From: Apostichopus japonicus
Lineage: Eukaryota; Echinodermata; Holothuroidea; Aspidochirotida; Stichopodidae
Assembly: GCF_037975245.1 (NCBI RefSeq)
Contig: NC_092563.1
Location: 30,095,960 to 30,159,959, forward strand
Direction: 5' to 3'
DNA length: 64,000 nt
This document shows positions 32,112-47,500 of this stretch, piece by piece. Position numbers and translations under genes: made by a program. The notes below the pieces were generated by a model. The model was not told where the DNA came from, did not search any database, and saw only the letters and a list, made by a program, of their open reading frames with translations. Position 1 is the stretch's first letter. Each line of letters opens with the position of its first letter.

Positions 32112-32405
32112 TTATGACGTTTTTGTTGACGTATATACGTCATACTACTGAACTGAGATTGTTTCTACGGCGAACGAGCAAATGCATTGCAAATGTACGT
32201 ACTGCTTTTGTGAGTCGTTTCTGAGAAGTTTGAGAACGACTGACATGTGTAGTCTACTGCTAAACGTTCACAAATACAACCGGCTTTTCTAATGATAAGA
32301 AATGTCCAACCGAAGAGACAACTAAATCAAATATTTTCTGTACTAGCTAAGGAGAAAAGTACAACAAAGATGCAGTAGCTATTTTAAAAAGGGTGGATTG
32401 TTTTA
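32112..32405 (+). promoter_or_regulatory. Candidate SNRK promoter / 5' UTR with CRE-like palindrome
   Basis: TGACGTATATACGTCA (32127-32142) is a perfect 16-bp palindrome containing two CRE half-sites, with a further ATGACGT at 32114. It lies about 265-290 bp upstream of the SNRK ATG. The role is inferred from motif and position only; no TATA box is evident. Confidence 0.3.
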
Positions 32406-32529
32406 ATGATGACTGATTTAGTCCGAAAATCTAGTTACGATGGGAAATTTGCCGGTTTATACGACTTGGAACGGACACTCGGACGCGGCCATTTCGCTAT
32501 TGTCAAGTTGGCTAAACATGTATTCACAG
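32406..32529 (+). CDS. SNRK: SNRK exon 1 (start, glycine loop)
   Basis: 124 nt, 41 codons plus one base, starting [20 protein letters not shown]; donor GTTTGT. Two ATGs are adjacent (32406, 32409); either could be used. The [20 protein letters not shown] start matches human SNRK. Confidence 0.9.
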
Positions 32530-35500
32530 GTTTGTACGGTATATATGTATACAAGTATCATCTCGATTACTAGCCTACATACTGTGTACTGAACTAGGCT
32601 ATACCCATTCAGCTATCACAGCCTATAACTATGAAGTATTACCAGATGAGTACAAAGATGTGTTATTTGTTACCTTTCACTTCAGACTTAAGCTTCATGT
32701 TATATAAACTGCAACATTTTACTGCCAAAGGCTACTGTAATTGAAAATGGTCATCCAAGAAAGAAAGATATCAACATTTCTGTCAGACAACCAAATCTTG
32801 ATGAAAATATAGCAGTCATCCTTCGGGAGTTCGGGCTGAGCTAACAAATATGACACTTGGTGTTGTCTAATGAAGGCTATTAATATTATGAACAAAATAC
32901 ACAGGCTGTTCCACACAGGGCAGCTATAGCTTCTGTCTTATGTTGTAAGAGAAGTGTTTCGATTAACAAGCAATGTACATTGCTGTTTGGATAAACTACA
33001 AGCACAAAACCCCTATCAATGTACCCAGACCTTCACAGGGTGAAACACTCCAAACTTACGTGAAGCGTTTAAACATTAGAACCTTTAATTTTGTAAGTTG
33101 TGACTCCGTAGGCCAGGGAAGCCGTGATAAGAATCCAATTCTGCATATTGCAATGTTGCAAAGCAGAAGACTGTAATAGGGCTCGATAACGATGTGGCAA
33201 GGCGTTCGTGTTAGATGATTAACAGTAGGATATTCTTTAAGTAACTGGGACATTTTGACAAGGGTTTTGCTAGGTTTATTGAAAACACCACAAGTCATCA
33301 AATGGTATGAATTAATATACACTGAACCATTTTCTACTTGAGGTTGTATTTATCACTAATGGACAATGTTTTTGAAGAATTTTAGGAATGTCTGATCATT
33401 GGCTTTTTAAATCGCAACATTAGTGGTTCAATGGGGAATAGCTAAGTCCAAAATGATGGTTTGCATGAAACTTGGGTTCATTGCTAGAGCCGTTTATTAA
33501 TGTCATATCAACTTCTTATTCCACTCATTGCTTGTCAATGACAGGTCATAGTACCTAAAGCAACCATGTTCATACAGATCATAACACAATTTTTCTTTCT
33601 TTTAATTTGATTTATTTGTTTATTTTTCTTGTACAAAGACCTAATTCTATTGGACTGAATCTATGTCATTGTGCAACTACTGTAAGTGCATTTAAAAAGT
33701 AAATGAAAGTTGTACAGTGCAGAGATCTTGCATGGTTTGTTAGAGAAATAATGACCCAGTGCTACTACAAAACACCAGCAACATTTCACCCTGCTATGGT
33801 TTCCACATGGATGTATTCTTATCTCCAGCTTAGTAGTTCATCCATATAAGCCGTAAAGCAGACTTATATTTCACAGGTTGTAACTATTGACCTTCTCTCG
33901 CATCTTTCAGGTGAAAAAGTTGCCGTCAAGGTGATCGACAAGACTAAATTGGATGAAGTTTCCCTAGCTCATCTTTTTCAGGAAGTTAGATGCATGAAAT
34001 TGGTACAGCATCCTCATGTTGTCCGTCTCTATGAGGTCATTGACACCCAGTCCAAGCTTTACTTGATTCTGGAGCTTGGAGATGGGGGCGACATGTACGA
34101 TTATATTATGCAACATGAGAACGGTTTGGACGAGGATCTGGCTAGCACATACTTCCAACAAATAGTACAGGCCATCTCCTATTGTCACAAGATGCATGTT
34201 GTTCATAGGGACCTTAAACCAGAAAATGTCATATTTTTCAAGAAACAAGGAGTAGTGAAACTGACTGATTTTGGATTTAGTAATCTCTACAGTCCAGGAC
34301 AAAAATTAGAGACTTCATGCGGTAGTCTAGCGTACTCGGCTCCAGAGATCCTTCTGGGTGATTCCTACGATGCCCCAGCCGTTGGTAAGTTATTTACAAC
34401 ACAGTCATTGATTAATGTTTGATTTGAAAACAAGAAACTACTTGCAGTAACCTTTGCAGGAGGGTATCCGGGGCAATAAATTCAATTGACATATTAAACA
34501 TGCTGTGTGAATCACTTGAATTCACACAGAATTGTTATACAAGTGTAGCAGATTCTTGCCAACAGAATCTTAGTATTAACATCACTCCTCTCCTACCTGT
34601 CTCCTGTACATCTGCACTTTTTTCTACCTGGCTTACAATAATTGGCGATATTTTGTACTGCGACCCCAGTATCCCATCATAAAACACTATTGAAATTTGT
34701 CAAATTGCTATACAAGTTCAAATATACATAACCGTATTTTTAATACACATGAATCGTAGTATCTATAAGGGGAGCAAATTCAGAAGACTTCAAAACTGCT
34801 ACACAAAATTTGAGCACTAAACTACGGCCTGAATCTGCAAAAGCAGATGTGGTCTGCTATTATTTAGCTTGAAATGCATTAGTTCTGAGCAAAAATTTGT
34901 AATTTGCAAGGCACCCTTTCTGTTCATAATCTTGCTGGAATGTGTCCCACAACTAAACCATACTTAATGTAAATATCAGCTTCTGTTTGGACAATGTGCC
35001 ATATTTAAAGAGAAAAACAAATTAAGCCGTTGTGCACATAATGCTGTACTGTTTTGGATTGCTTGGCATGATAGGCTATAGCCAGAATCACTGTGGAACA
35101 GTGTTTCCTGTTCACACTTTCGAGTCCTTCTACTGTTGTTGTAGCTCTTGCCTTAGTTCCTTTTGTTGTCTTGCTTGTCACTCACACCCCTTGATTGTAA
35201 ACAAAGCTGATAAGACGATTTAGGCGATGAACTGTCGCAATGCTCTAGATGGCAACACTTACTACAAGCACAGTGCATTTACACTACAACAGGGGCAATG
35301 TCTAATCTTTCCCAGTGCTGATAACATTTGTTCATTCACAGTCCTTTTAGCATGAGAGTGATGTAAAGCTGACATTCAACCACTAGCAATTATGATAGTG
35401 CACTTTACAATACTTGTGAAAGCCCTACAGATCAGAGGAGGAAAACAAATATGAAAGGTCAAAGACCTTTACATGTGTAATACTTCACATGCCTTAAAAA

Positions 35501-38500
35501 TCTGAATTGACCAAAATCCTGGATTTTTGTCTAGATGCAGTTTAGGCTTACACCTCCACTAACCCACATCTGGTATTGTATGGTTGCTCATTGAACATAG
35601 ACCATTAAATATTGGTGATTAAATTGCATCGCGTGTGAAAAACTTTCTTCCTTAAAGTTCACTATATGAGATATTATGCGGTACTTTTGTTTAATGGATG
35701 ACGATCTAGGCTGTTAATGTTCACACAGTAAGTAATTATTCTCTGAACAAGCAAATGTATCATGAAATGTTCAATTGCAAATTTTGTAATTATTGAGTAG
35801 TTGATACTCATTCTACTGTAAATGTGTCTATGTATTTAGTGCCACGGATATTAGATATAGTTCCTAAATATTTTTCACAAACTTGTGGGCAAGTTACATT
35901 ACAGTTTTATTTTATCATCTGAAAAATGTCAGTTTTAAAGCCAAAGTCAGTGATTCGGGATATAAACGGAATGCAGTGCAGATTAAAAGCAGTGACTTTA
36001 AAGTTGAGTGTAACATATTTTTGGCCAAAAAAAAACAACATGTTTTCATTTCCAGTCACTCTCAGTATTCCAATGGTTATCCAGTCCGTAGTCGGTGGCG
36101 ATTCCCAAGCAAAGAAATGGCAATGATATGGCACATGTATGGAATAATAATAATGGTGATTTATATCGCACATATCCACTCAGGAGGGAGATCAAGAAGC
36201 ATGAAACTCTCACTGGGTAGAAATTTCTTCGCTCTTTTCCCGGTTGGTTTTCTGTTGCTAATTTACTTAAATGTAGTTGTACATAAAAAGCCAGATTTTT
36301 CTTGAAATCCCTTCCCAGTCGCTTTCCATGTTGTATGGTATGAAACTAGGGTGTGATCCTGGCTTACACGGATGGTATGTAAGGGTACTGTGGCTTCTGA
36401 CTGGTGCCCCCAGCAAGGAAATGGCTATGAATAGAGATTGACACAACTAGGAGTTGTATACTATAGCTATGTTGGTAGAGTGCAAGGTTTGTAACCCTGA
36501 GGTCACTGGCTCAATTTTCAGTCTAATCAACAACCTTTTTGCTCATTTTCCCCCCATTGTTTATCAATGTTCAGTCAGTTTTCCATTGTCCATTTAGTAT
36601 TATTGTCATGAAAAATTGGAAAAAATAGGAAAATTTGACTTTTACTCCAGTTATATCCAAGTGATACTTCACTAAGCAAGTTCATGAAGTAGATCATAAT
36701 GGGCTCATGTTAGTGTAAAAAATATGAAAAATTGCTTTAAGGTGATTTCTTAAAATGGTCATCATAAAATAGACTAAAAATTACCTTTTTGTACTCATGG
36801 AAATTTAAGTGGCAGCAAACTCACAGAACAGCTCTTCTTTAATATCAGCCAATCAAACATTCCTTTTTGTCATCTAAACAACTACTAGAAAGAAAGATAA
36901 TCTAACAAATCAAATTTCCTAGTTTGTACTGGTAGGATACAGTATATATATACTGTATATACTGTATGCTCCCTGTTCTCTTAACTTGAATAGTAAAGGA
37001 TGTACTTTGATTGAATGCTTCTACGTTATTAGGAAGTTTTAATTGCGCTCAATGAAAACACATGTGCTAACATAACGTGTTGGAATGTGTCACTTGTCAA
37101 AAACTGATGGTTCAAAAACTTGCGCTGCATTGAATTTACAGCTAAATCAAAGTTTATTTATCATGTAAAGTCCCAGTCTCTCTTACTGTAATATTCTGGT
37201 GACATAGAGGAGATGTAGTCAATTTGAGAAGTAGAGGTAAGCACTGTACAGTGCTCACTGCATTCATTGTACAACTGTACTGTATCACAGTATAGTGAAT
37301 TAAGCAGTTGAGTGTTCAAATTATGATAAATTCTTTCTCTCATTCTTTGTGATCTGTTGTCCTGTTTCTTCCCATTTCTCCCAATTTCTATTTTGTTTTC
37401 CGTTCTTTTCATATTGTATTTGTTCTTTTGTCCTGGAGGGGGGGGGGGTCTTTTTTCATCATATTAAGAAAGTTTTGAATCATGATGCTGTTGTAATGCT
37501 GTAAGTGATATGGTTCAATGCCTTAAGCTCGGTGACATTACAAACAATGATAGCTAGCATGAGAGAGGTTGTGGGTTCGAGCCCTGGCTGATAAAGGTAA
37601 GGTGTGATTCTTGTACAGAAGCATTCTAAGATGTTCCCATCTGAAATGGTCTTGCAATCAATGAATCAGACCCAGAATGAGTTAGAACTGTGTTTATTCG
37701 ACAACCATCAGACGTGAAGTATGAGCTTAGTCCTGCCATTCAGCTCTTTCTCCGCACATGCATGGACGGCGGGCTGTTTAGCATTATAAATTAACTTCCT
37801 TCCAGTCTGATTAATGCATATTATTATCATTACGTCTCTTGTTGCCTCAGTCCATCTACCTCGACACACAGCGTGTGGATTGTGTGACAACATGCACTGA
37901 GCTCATATTCTTCTAAACAAATAAACTTGCTTGAGCAAATGGGCTTCTGTTTACCAGGACATGTTTCGTGTTTTGTACTTACTTGACTAGATGCAATGCA
38001 ACATTTTAGCATTCAACACAAAGAAAAACGTTGAACTTGATCTGTTTTACATAATTTCATGAGCACTCACCAGTTATGGGATATTTATATAGACTAGTTA
38101 TGGGATATTAATATAGTCATTGTTTGATTGTGTAAGTATGAGGTGACCCCAAGTATATCTCTCTAGGTGAAGAGCCGAAATCATATTGCCAGCCAAACTA
38201 CTGCAGGTTTATAAAGAAATACAATGAATATAATAAATAGACGGTACCATAGTACCATTCTGAAGGAAACTACACAAAATATAGATTCTATCTAGATTTG
38301 TTTTAACGTTTTTCCATCGTTATTTCGATCCTGGCCATCGTTTTTGGATTTTACCCAAACCAGTAAGTTTTGGGGATTTCAGTTGCCAAAGCATGACTAG
38401 GACTGAGGTATGCTGCCTTGCTGTTTAGATGATCACACAAACCTATAAGTAGTAATGTATTTAATCTGCTGTTCTCAGTGCGTGGGAAACTCCTTTTATC

Positions 38501-41500
38501 ATAACAAATAACTGGGGCAATACAGTATATTGGAGTTCCATATTCTTACTCTAGCTATACAAGTGCCATACTTTTTAACGTTGATTGTCAAGATCTAGTT
38601 TTTTCTTTGTTTGTAGTTTAAGGACAAGGTGTTATTGCAAAGCTTGCTGTTTCAAGTGGGCAGATAATTTTGTTTTGCCATAAACCTTCCAGATATATGC
38701 TTATCCCCAAAAGGCCTATTTTGAACAAGTAGTCTCCTCTAGTTTGATGTTTTCTTTGGGTGAACAGAGTTAATTTCAGGCTGAACATTACTTGATATTC
38801 CAGGATTGTTGAAGTGCATTACCAGAACTCACTAGTCTGTAGTGGTCTCCTTCCACTTTGAAGCTACATTATGTGTTTAATAGATTTATCTTAATGCTAG
38901 TAGTACCAAAGTTGACCATTAAAAGAAGGTTTTCACGTAGTCCACAAATATTGCACCACCAGGAATGAAATAATTATGAGTAAAACTCAAAGATATGCAA
39001 CTGAATCATAAAATATTACATTAAGTTTGTGGGACATAAGGTTCATCTATTTTGGCGAAACAGCATTGGTAATTCGGGAGCAGCCTGATGGTTGACGACT
39101 TTAAATATCCCTAAGTTAGTTATTAAAGTTGAGGGTTATCCACAAGTATTACACATGAATATTTGATATAAGTCTGTGGTTCAACAACAGATCATCAACA
39201 ATGTAATTTTCAAATTATGTGATATTAATGTACTAATTTTAATACTATACTAATTGCCTGTTGAACACAGAAATCGACTTGAAAATTCACCTCAATCGCT
39301 TAGAAGATATTTGATACAGGCAGGTAGAATGCTGTAAGCTTCAATGAGGATGCTATAGTACTACACACAGTGATGCATATATATAGAGATGAAAATATCT
39401 GATACATGTGTAAAAGGCTGTAAGCTTCAATAAGGATGCTATTAGTACCCACAGTGATGCATATATAGGGATGAAAATGTCTGATACAGGCAGGGACAAT
39501 GCTGTAAGCTTCAATGAGGATGCTATAGTACTACACACAGTGATGCATATATAGGGATAAAAATGTCTGATACAGGCAGGTAAAAGGCTGTAAGCTTCAA
39601 TAAGGATGCTATTAGTACACACAGTGATGCATATATATAGGGATGAAAATGTCTGATACATGTAGGGACAATGCTGTAAGCTTCAATGAGGATGCTATAG
39701 TACTACACACAGTGATGCATATATAGGGATAAAAATGTCTGATACAGGCAGGTAAAAGGCTGTAAGCTTCAATAAGGATGCTATGAGTACCCACAGTGAT
39801 GCATACAGTATATATAGGGATGAAAATGTATGATACAGGCAGGTAAAAGGATGTAAGCTTCAATGAGAATGCTATAGTACTACACAGAGTGATACATATC
39901 TATATATAGATATCAAGATCAGCTCCCTGTCAAATAGTACATGCATGTTATATGTGTATTGCACCCATGATATGTATCTATAGACCACTACCTTACTACT
40001 GTAGTACAAACTGTATGTTTTAACAGTCGTGTGATGGCTAGCAGAACACTTGCATCTTCCATCCGACAATGAAAATTGATTGATCCTGATATTGCAGTGA
40101 ACATGTAGGTTGAATTGCTAATCATGGAATAATTGAGTGGATTATTTTTTCAAGAGCTTTTTCCAAAGCCTAAAGTGGGATATGCTTACAGCCTTGAAGC
40201 AGAAGAAAATCAATGCTTTGTGCATGAAGTGGGTAGAGAATTCTATGATTAAAGAACTTGTCAAGTTTTTGAGATGTTTGGAAGAAAATGGATAACACCT
40301 TCTATTTTTTTGAAAGGAAAGACAATCATATGAGAATGAAAGTTGAAATATCAATTTGCCTAACTGAACTTTCTAGCTCCATTGTGGGATGATATCCTCA
40401 TTATATCCTCATACTGCACTTCACTAACCTACTGCTAGGACACTGAATTTTTGCCTAGATATTAGATAATTTAACTGGTCAAGCTACTGCCTCCACTGTG
40501 ATGGAATTTTAGTAAGGGTAAAGTAACTTTGAAAATTTCAACAAAATTAACTCAACCGCAGCTTTAAATTTAAAACATTAAATAAAACTTCACAAGTTAC
40601 AGTTTACTTGACTCCTCACTTACCTGTCTCCTTTACCTACATACACCTATCTACCCTAGCTTATTAATTGGTAACATTCTTGCACTGTGCGCCCCCCCCC
40701 CCCAATGGCCCTATCTAAGGTCACTGACCTTCTTCCCACTCTACCATACACAAACATTCTTGTGGAGCTATTTTGAAGTCAGAAAGGAGTTTCTTCATCT
40801 AGTTCACCTACAAAGAATAACAAAGTATCCTTGAATTTTTCATGTTTTCAATTGCATGTATTGTTTCTTTCAGACAGGATCGCCCCTTACATGTAGGTTT
40901 GGTTGTATATGTACCAGTTGTGCGAAGTACGTGGACATTTTATCCTGCACTTGTTAGTTCATTTTCAAATGTTATCTTTTCACCAGTCTTCATTCTTTTT
41001 AACAAATGGACTTTCAGGACAGTTTGCCAAAATGTGACCAGTTTGACTAGGTTTAATAGGGAGGTGAGGAAAGTTGATATTGTAGTAAACTGGAGACATG
41101 TAACTTGTATCATCGCTCATAAATTACAAAAACCAATCAGATTTGGGTAGTAATACTGCATCCACTGTTTCAAGATTGAATGTTTGTAAGATTTACAGCC
41201 AACTTTACAAATAAATTTTGCGTGCATACAAACATTCATTCCATCTAATGAATCAAATCATATTTCATGAGGTCTTCAAAACGGTACGAAAGGATTTGAT
41301 CCCTACGTATACTTGTTCATACCTAGGGACTTTTAGGGAGTAGCATTTCCAATTATTATAATTATTATCATTTTTATTAAACTCAATTAATGCTGTCTCT
41401 GCTAGTAGTAGTACCTTGTAGAACATTACAGAGTTCATTAATAATTGTTCACATGGAATAGCCTTCCTGAGAGTTTCCAAAAATGTGTCCCAAAAGTGTT

Positions 41501-44500
41501 TTGAAAATCTGGACTGTACATGCCAACAGTTGCATTGTTATCCTGCCTGTTTTTAACAGACATTTAAGAAAACGAAGGGTCAAACGAGACTATTATATTT
41601 GTCAATGAGGAAAAGGATACTATTGTTTATAGTTTAGGCGGTGTTTCAGTTTCATTAATTGGTGAAATTGGTGACCATCTGATACTTCTGGTTTACATTC
41701 GGTAGTGTCAGATTAATTGCCTGGATACAGATTTAGCCAGATAGAGGAAGTCTTGCTCCACTGTTCAGGTCCGTTAGTTCGTATGGACATGTATTGGTAC
41801 TATGTATGTTATTTAACTGTGGATAGCATTGTCTGCATCCATGATGTTATGTATTGTACTTCCTCATTAAGTAGTAATGTTCTTGTTCAATAAATAATGG
41901 AGTAAAAGCTATTCTGCTAGTACTGTGACCCGTTAAACGAATAAAAGAATAAAAAAGTCTTGCATTATGGATAGAAATCATTTAGATTTTTCATAAGATT
42001 GGTTGAGCTATTGATGGAGATTTGTCAACAAAGCTCTTGTACACTGTTGTGTGGTCAACATTGTTTTATACTGTACAGTGTATAAGATAAATACACAATT
42101 AGCTGTCTTCAGATGATCTTTAGACTAACAAGCCCGGAATTTTAGCTCTAATTTCTACCCATAACCATAATTTTCATTATCATCATCAGTACAATGAGAG
42201 CATCCCAAAGGGCATAGCGCTGTACTTGAATTAAACCACAACATATTGTGTTCTGTCTGTCTGTGGATGTGAATAAATTAACAATTAAAACAGAAAGTGA
42301 AAATAAACAGCTGCTCACTATGAAGCCTTTGGTGTGCATGAGGCAGTGACCCCTATTAAAGTTCATGTGAGCTGTTCACATACACATATTGCACTGAAGT
42401 GTATGTACAGTTTAGTAGCTGAGTGAACCCTTTGTCCATTGCTCCATGCACGGACACCACCATGTACAATTAAATAAACTAACATCTACTGTTTAAATTA
42501 GTTGGTCAGTGACATTGTTCATGAAGTATGCTTGATATTGTCCTAGAATTTCTTTAGGATGTTTGAGTACCAGTAATAACAAGCAAGAAGTTTCCACAAT
42601 GGACACTATTGGATATGAAAGTCTCTGAAATCACACAGTGTACAATGGCTCCATACATTGATGTCTACCCTACACATAGTTAATGTGAAGGTATATCACG
42701 CTAAGTATTGTATCATGTGTGTAGATTCATGTCACATGTACTGATAGTCTTAGTAACATTCATTCAGTTTATCACCGTACTTATCCTATTTGAACAAAAA
42801 CAAATGTTTGGAAGTGTTTCAATTCATTAATTATGCACTAATGAAGATTTATGTAAATAATGAAGAAGAAAAAATCTTACGGAGTATTTCATGTCTTTAA
42901 CGTCTTCTGATTGTGTTTGATGAGAGTGGAATCGGAGTTTGAATTATTAATACTCTCTGTGGTTTTGATAAAAAAAATGATCAGAAAATGGGTAAAGAAA
43001 TGACAAAAGAAGCAGCTTTTAATAGCAGATTGGAAACCTTTAAGCTTTAAAGAAGTTTTGCACATGCCTGACTACAGTCTCAATTACATATATAGCCATT
43101 ATTTACTGTAGTCTTGCAGCTTCTGTATCCCCGAGTGATGTAAGATTCCTGAATAGCGTGACCTTTCCATCTTTCCGTTGTTTGGGGAAATGAAAAAATC
43201 AATAACAACACTATAGCATGCTGATGTCACATTTTGGTGTTAAAACTGTTGGACAGAGGAATTGCATACATGTACGTACGTGCACACAGGTGTTAAAGGA
43301 TTTCTCTTTTTTTAAGGAAAAGTTCAAATAACTGAAAATGATTTTGCTGGTTCAAATGAATTCATAATTTGTAACTGGATTCACGTAATTTCACGATGTG
43401 CATATTTATAAGTATCATTTTGCTTTATATATTAAAGTTGCACAAACTTGTGTTCGATAATTTGGAAAGGAAGGAAAAATACATTTTCATCAAGAAAATG
43501 ATTTTTACTTTCTTAAAGCATCATTTTGGTTTGACTTTGATAAATCTTGGGTGCTCTGTTGATAGTAAAACTGCATAACAATGTAGTTTATTTAGCTTGA
43601 ATTGTAGAAATTCATTCCAAATAAGACGAAAATAACAGAAAAGACATGTTATTCTTTCTAATTTACTCAACATTTTCTAATATACTCAAGTTTGTGTGCA
43701 ATAAATGCGATATCAACAAAATTGTTGTGTGACAGAATTTTCAGAACTGAAATTGGAATGGAACCTTTTCTTACAAAGTATGTTATTAGTTTTCGTTTAG
43801 ATGCAGAAATTCTAAAAAGATGCTTTATTTGTTCCATTGAATGTTATTTCCTTTACGTTCATCTCTTCCATGTTTAACTAGTGTTAGTGGAAACATAAAC
43901 TGTTGCTAATTCTCAAGAAGCAATGATACGTGCCAAGTGGCAAGACAAAGAGGATGAATTTAACAGGACTCATAAACTCTCAATGTTCAGTTTATTTTAT
44001 CGAGAACTGTTGCCAAAAATTCAGCAAACGAAAAAGATGCCAGAAAAAAATTGGAGGGGCCAACAGGAAAATCTTTTGTTTTGCCTTGGGTCGGCATATC
44101 CTTTCGCTGGCCTTGTTTGAAAGCTTTCACAGTCAGTTAAAAGCAGCTCTTAGCCTTTGCTTGTCAGTTCATAGAAATACAATAGATTGCAAAGAATTAA
44201 ACTAAGGCATCCTCCCACATCGTCTAGTGTCAAAGAAGTTCAGTTGCTTTTTTATTTTGAAGGGACTTCCAAATTTTAGTTATTTTCTTTTTCTTTCTGT
44301 CTGGTCTGCTTTCTTATGTACAGTATATCACTATTTTGTTTTTGTTTTCTAAATGACCAGTCTTTAATTTCACATCTTTATTGCATTGATAATGAAGTGA
44401 TTGAAATGAGTGGAATTGGTAGTGAAAGTGGGGGGAAGAAAACTGCAACTGCATAAAGCAACAATAATACAGCTTGTCGTCATATTACATACTGTACATC

Positions 44501-47500
44501 TTAAACACATTGTGTAGTATACATGTTACATATATAGTATACTTGAATATATGCAGTGTGCAGTTGCAATATACTTAACAGTGTTGTAAGTAATATCACT
44601 ATATTGCTAGTCTTGACTGCCATCTCTACTGTTTATAATTTTAACAATAGCATAGTTTGATTGGTTGGTTGGTTATATATGAAAGGATATTCCCCAAAGT
44701 TTTGGTAAAGGGTTTTTCTCTTTACCCATGCACTGGTAAACAGGCTAGTACCATGTTTGTCATCGTGCCAAAATTTTTTTGTATTTGTTTTTAAAGTGGT
44801 ACTATCCTGAAAACAAGGTACAGTATGGCCATAGTGCCACGTAGGGACAAAGTTATCTAACAGCTATGCCTCCCCCTTTCCTCCTCATCCCCCCCCCCAA
44901 ATGAAGAGCCCCTAAACTAGGTAAATCACCTGAGAGCGTGACATACTTAGCATGAAGATTTGAACAACATCAAGGCCTATGCGTGTATTGGCATTTGGCA
45001 CATACCTGTAAAGTTTCTAATTTAATACTGTTTCCATCTAGGAAATTTAAGCTGCCATTCATGAACAACTGCATAGGCCAATCATATCAAATTTACTTTG
45101 TTCCTCGCTTACCTGTGTCCCAACAACCTTAGCACTCGTTCTACTGCGCCTAGAATGAACTGGTAACTTTTTAACACTGTGCGCCCTCTATAACCAGCCC
45201 TTCCAGTCAATGCCCGCCCTTCCTTCTCATTCTACCATCCAAAGTGCCAGCACCGTGCGTTTTTTGTCTGGATATTTCTTTAACGTAATACGTACTAAAC
45301 TGTGACCTTGGATCTTAGTTTTTTCATCCATTAGATACTGAAGTAGATTACCAAGTTTACCATAGACCAATGATATCAAGACAGCACCTTTTTGTAAGGC
45401 TTTCTCAAATCTCAATTCAGCCCACTGCTCTTAGGTTACTTTGCTTCCTCACTTACCTGTTTCCCCACAACCTCAGAACTCTTGTCCTATTGTGCCTGGA
45501 GTGACCTGGTAACAGTATCACAATGTACACCCTCAGCTACCCGCATTCTACCACCCAAAGAGGTTGTGAGGAGACAGGTAAGCTTGTCCCTTAGAAGCAT
45601 CCAAAACCCGGTAACATTCAGGATTCTTAGCACAAATTTATGAACTAGTTTTATTTTGTGGGTAATCTCACCTATATATAAACAGTAGTAACACTTTAAC
45701 CAAACATAATCCCATTCCCCCTTTTCTTTTTTTCTTTTTTCTTTTTTTAGGATCTGTTTGGTTCTGCTGTTAAGTGTACGTTGAATTGAAATAAATATAT
45801 ATATGAAGGAAATTTGATGACATTTCAAACTGTATTGTGTTCAATCCAAGTTGTTACTTTACTAGTCATTGTCACAGTATGATAATGCACAAGAATGTTA
45901 TAGTTTCATCCACCATGTGAAATGTTTTATCAATCAAATGAAGCATAGATCCATGTTTAATAGTTTTATATTGATTGCAGAAGTTCCATGTATGAATCGC
46001 TATGGTAAGTTTGTGTTGAATCGGTACATTTGTCATCTGCTGAGCTCCACAGGTTCAGTTTCAGCTGTACAGCACTAGTGTAGATCATGCAGCATTAATG
46101 TGGATTGAATTTGGTCCCTGACTCCCTTTACAGATGAATAAGTGTGAGAATTCATGCATCTAATACTCAGAATACTTTTAATATCGATAAAAGCAAGCTT
46201 ACTTTTGTTGCAGTTTATTTTATCTAGATACTAGTAATCAACATCTGTGTAAACTTAGGCTGCAAAGTTATTGTACAAACACAGAAACAATCTGAAATTA
46301 GTGAAAGAGCAAAACAAGAAAAGAAATATGGATGATTAGTTATTGTAGAAAATCAAGAATTTGTTTTTGTTTTTTTGTCAGCCACGACAGCTCCATAGCT
46401 ATAATGTTTCTACCATGCGTATAAATACCGAAAGAAACTTAATTGCTTTAAAGCACACACAATCAGCGTTATAATTGTACAAAAAATTGTCTGTTCATAT
46501 TTTTTTAAGTCAATTGAGAAGTCATGCTTGAAATAAGTAAAAAAATATGACTCATGACATTTACAAAATTTTAGCTCAAGAAAAAATAAAAGTTCATTCT
46601 GTTGATAATCTTATGTTTGACTTCCATTTTCCTTTCTCTTATAATGTTGATTTTGTTCTTTTCAGTACCTGCATTCCATCCCTTCCACCTACTTCTTCAA
46701 AGTCCATTCTCCCTACTCGTTCTTGTCCCCCACCTTCCTAACTTATTTCTTTCCCTTTCCCTTTCTGCTTCTTATGCAACTCCCCCCCCCCCCCTTAACA
46801 CTATAATAATAAAGAAAACAAATGTAATCAATAAAATATACATAATAGTGTAATTGTGATTTGATCTTGATTATGTCTGATCTTGCCACACAGAAAACTT
46901 AGGGAAAGTTCTCATCAATGTGTCATTTGGCATTTTTTTGGCTGTTTTAATATCAAGTACTGTACACCTTTTCTAAATTGGGCGAAGAAAGGACATGTGT
47001 GGCATTGTGAAATTTCAGATGTTGCGTAGACCTGCACCTGCCTATGTCCGTTTGCAGTGGGAAATTATGTGGAATAGAATTTTAAACTGATCATAATATT
47101 TTGGATGGCAACATTTTCTAAAATCAATTTGAAGTAATAATACTGAAAGAGTCATGTGTATAATTAATGTTATTGGATGATTTCAGGTGTCATTTGCTAT
47201 CCTCCCCCCCCAAAAAAAAAACATGCACAAGGGTCACATAATCTTTACTATGTAAAAAGGTACTTTACTATTTAAAAAGGTACTTTACTTTGTAAAAAGG
47301 TATGATGCTCCTTGCTAACCTGTCTCCTCACAGGTCTTACCTATCTGCCTTCCTGTCTCTTCACAAAATTCATTGGTAATTTTCATGAAGTATAGAAGTG
47401 GAACAAGAAGCTTTAGTTTCCTATCTATTATCATCCTTCACCCTTTAAGATCTCTTGGACCCATAATGTACTAGCATACATGGTATGTAAACTCACATTT

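Noticed and set aside
43923-44205. [23 protein letters not shown]... in SNRK intron 2
   Set aside because: Not similar to any family I know, and no splice sites or conservation signal; chance ORF likely.
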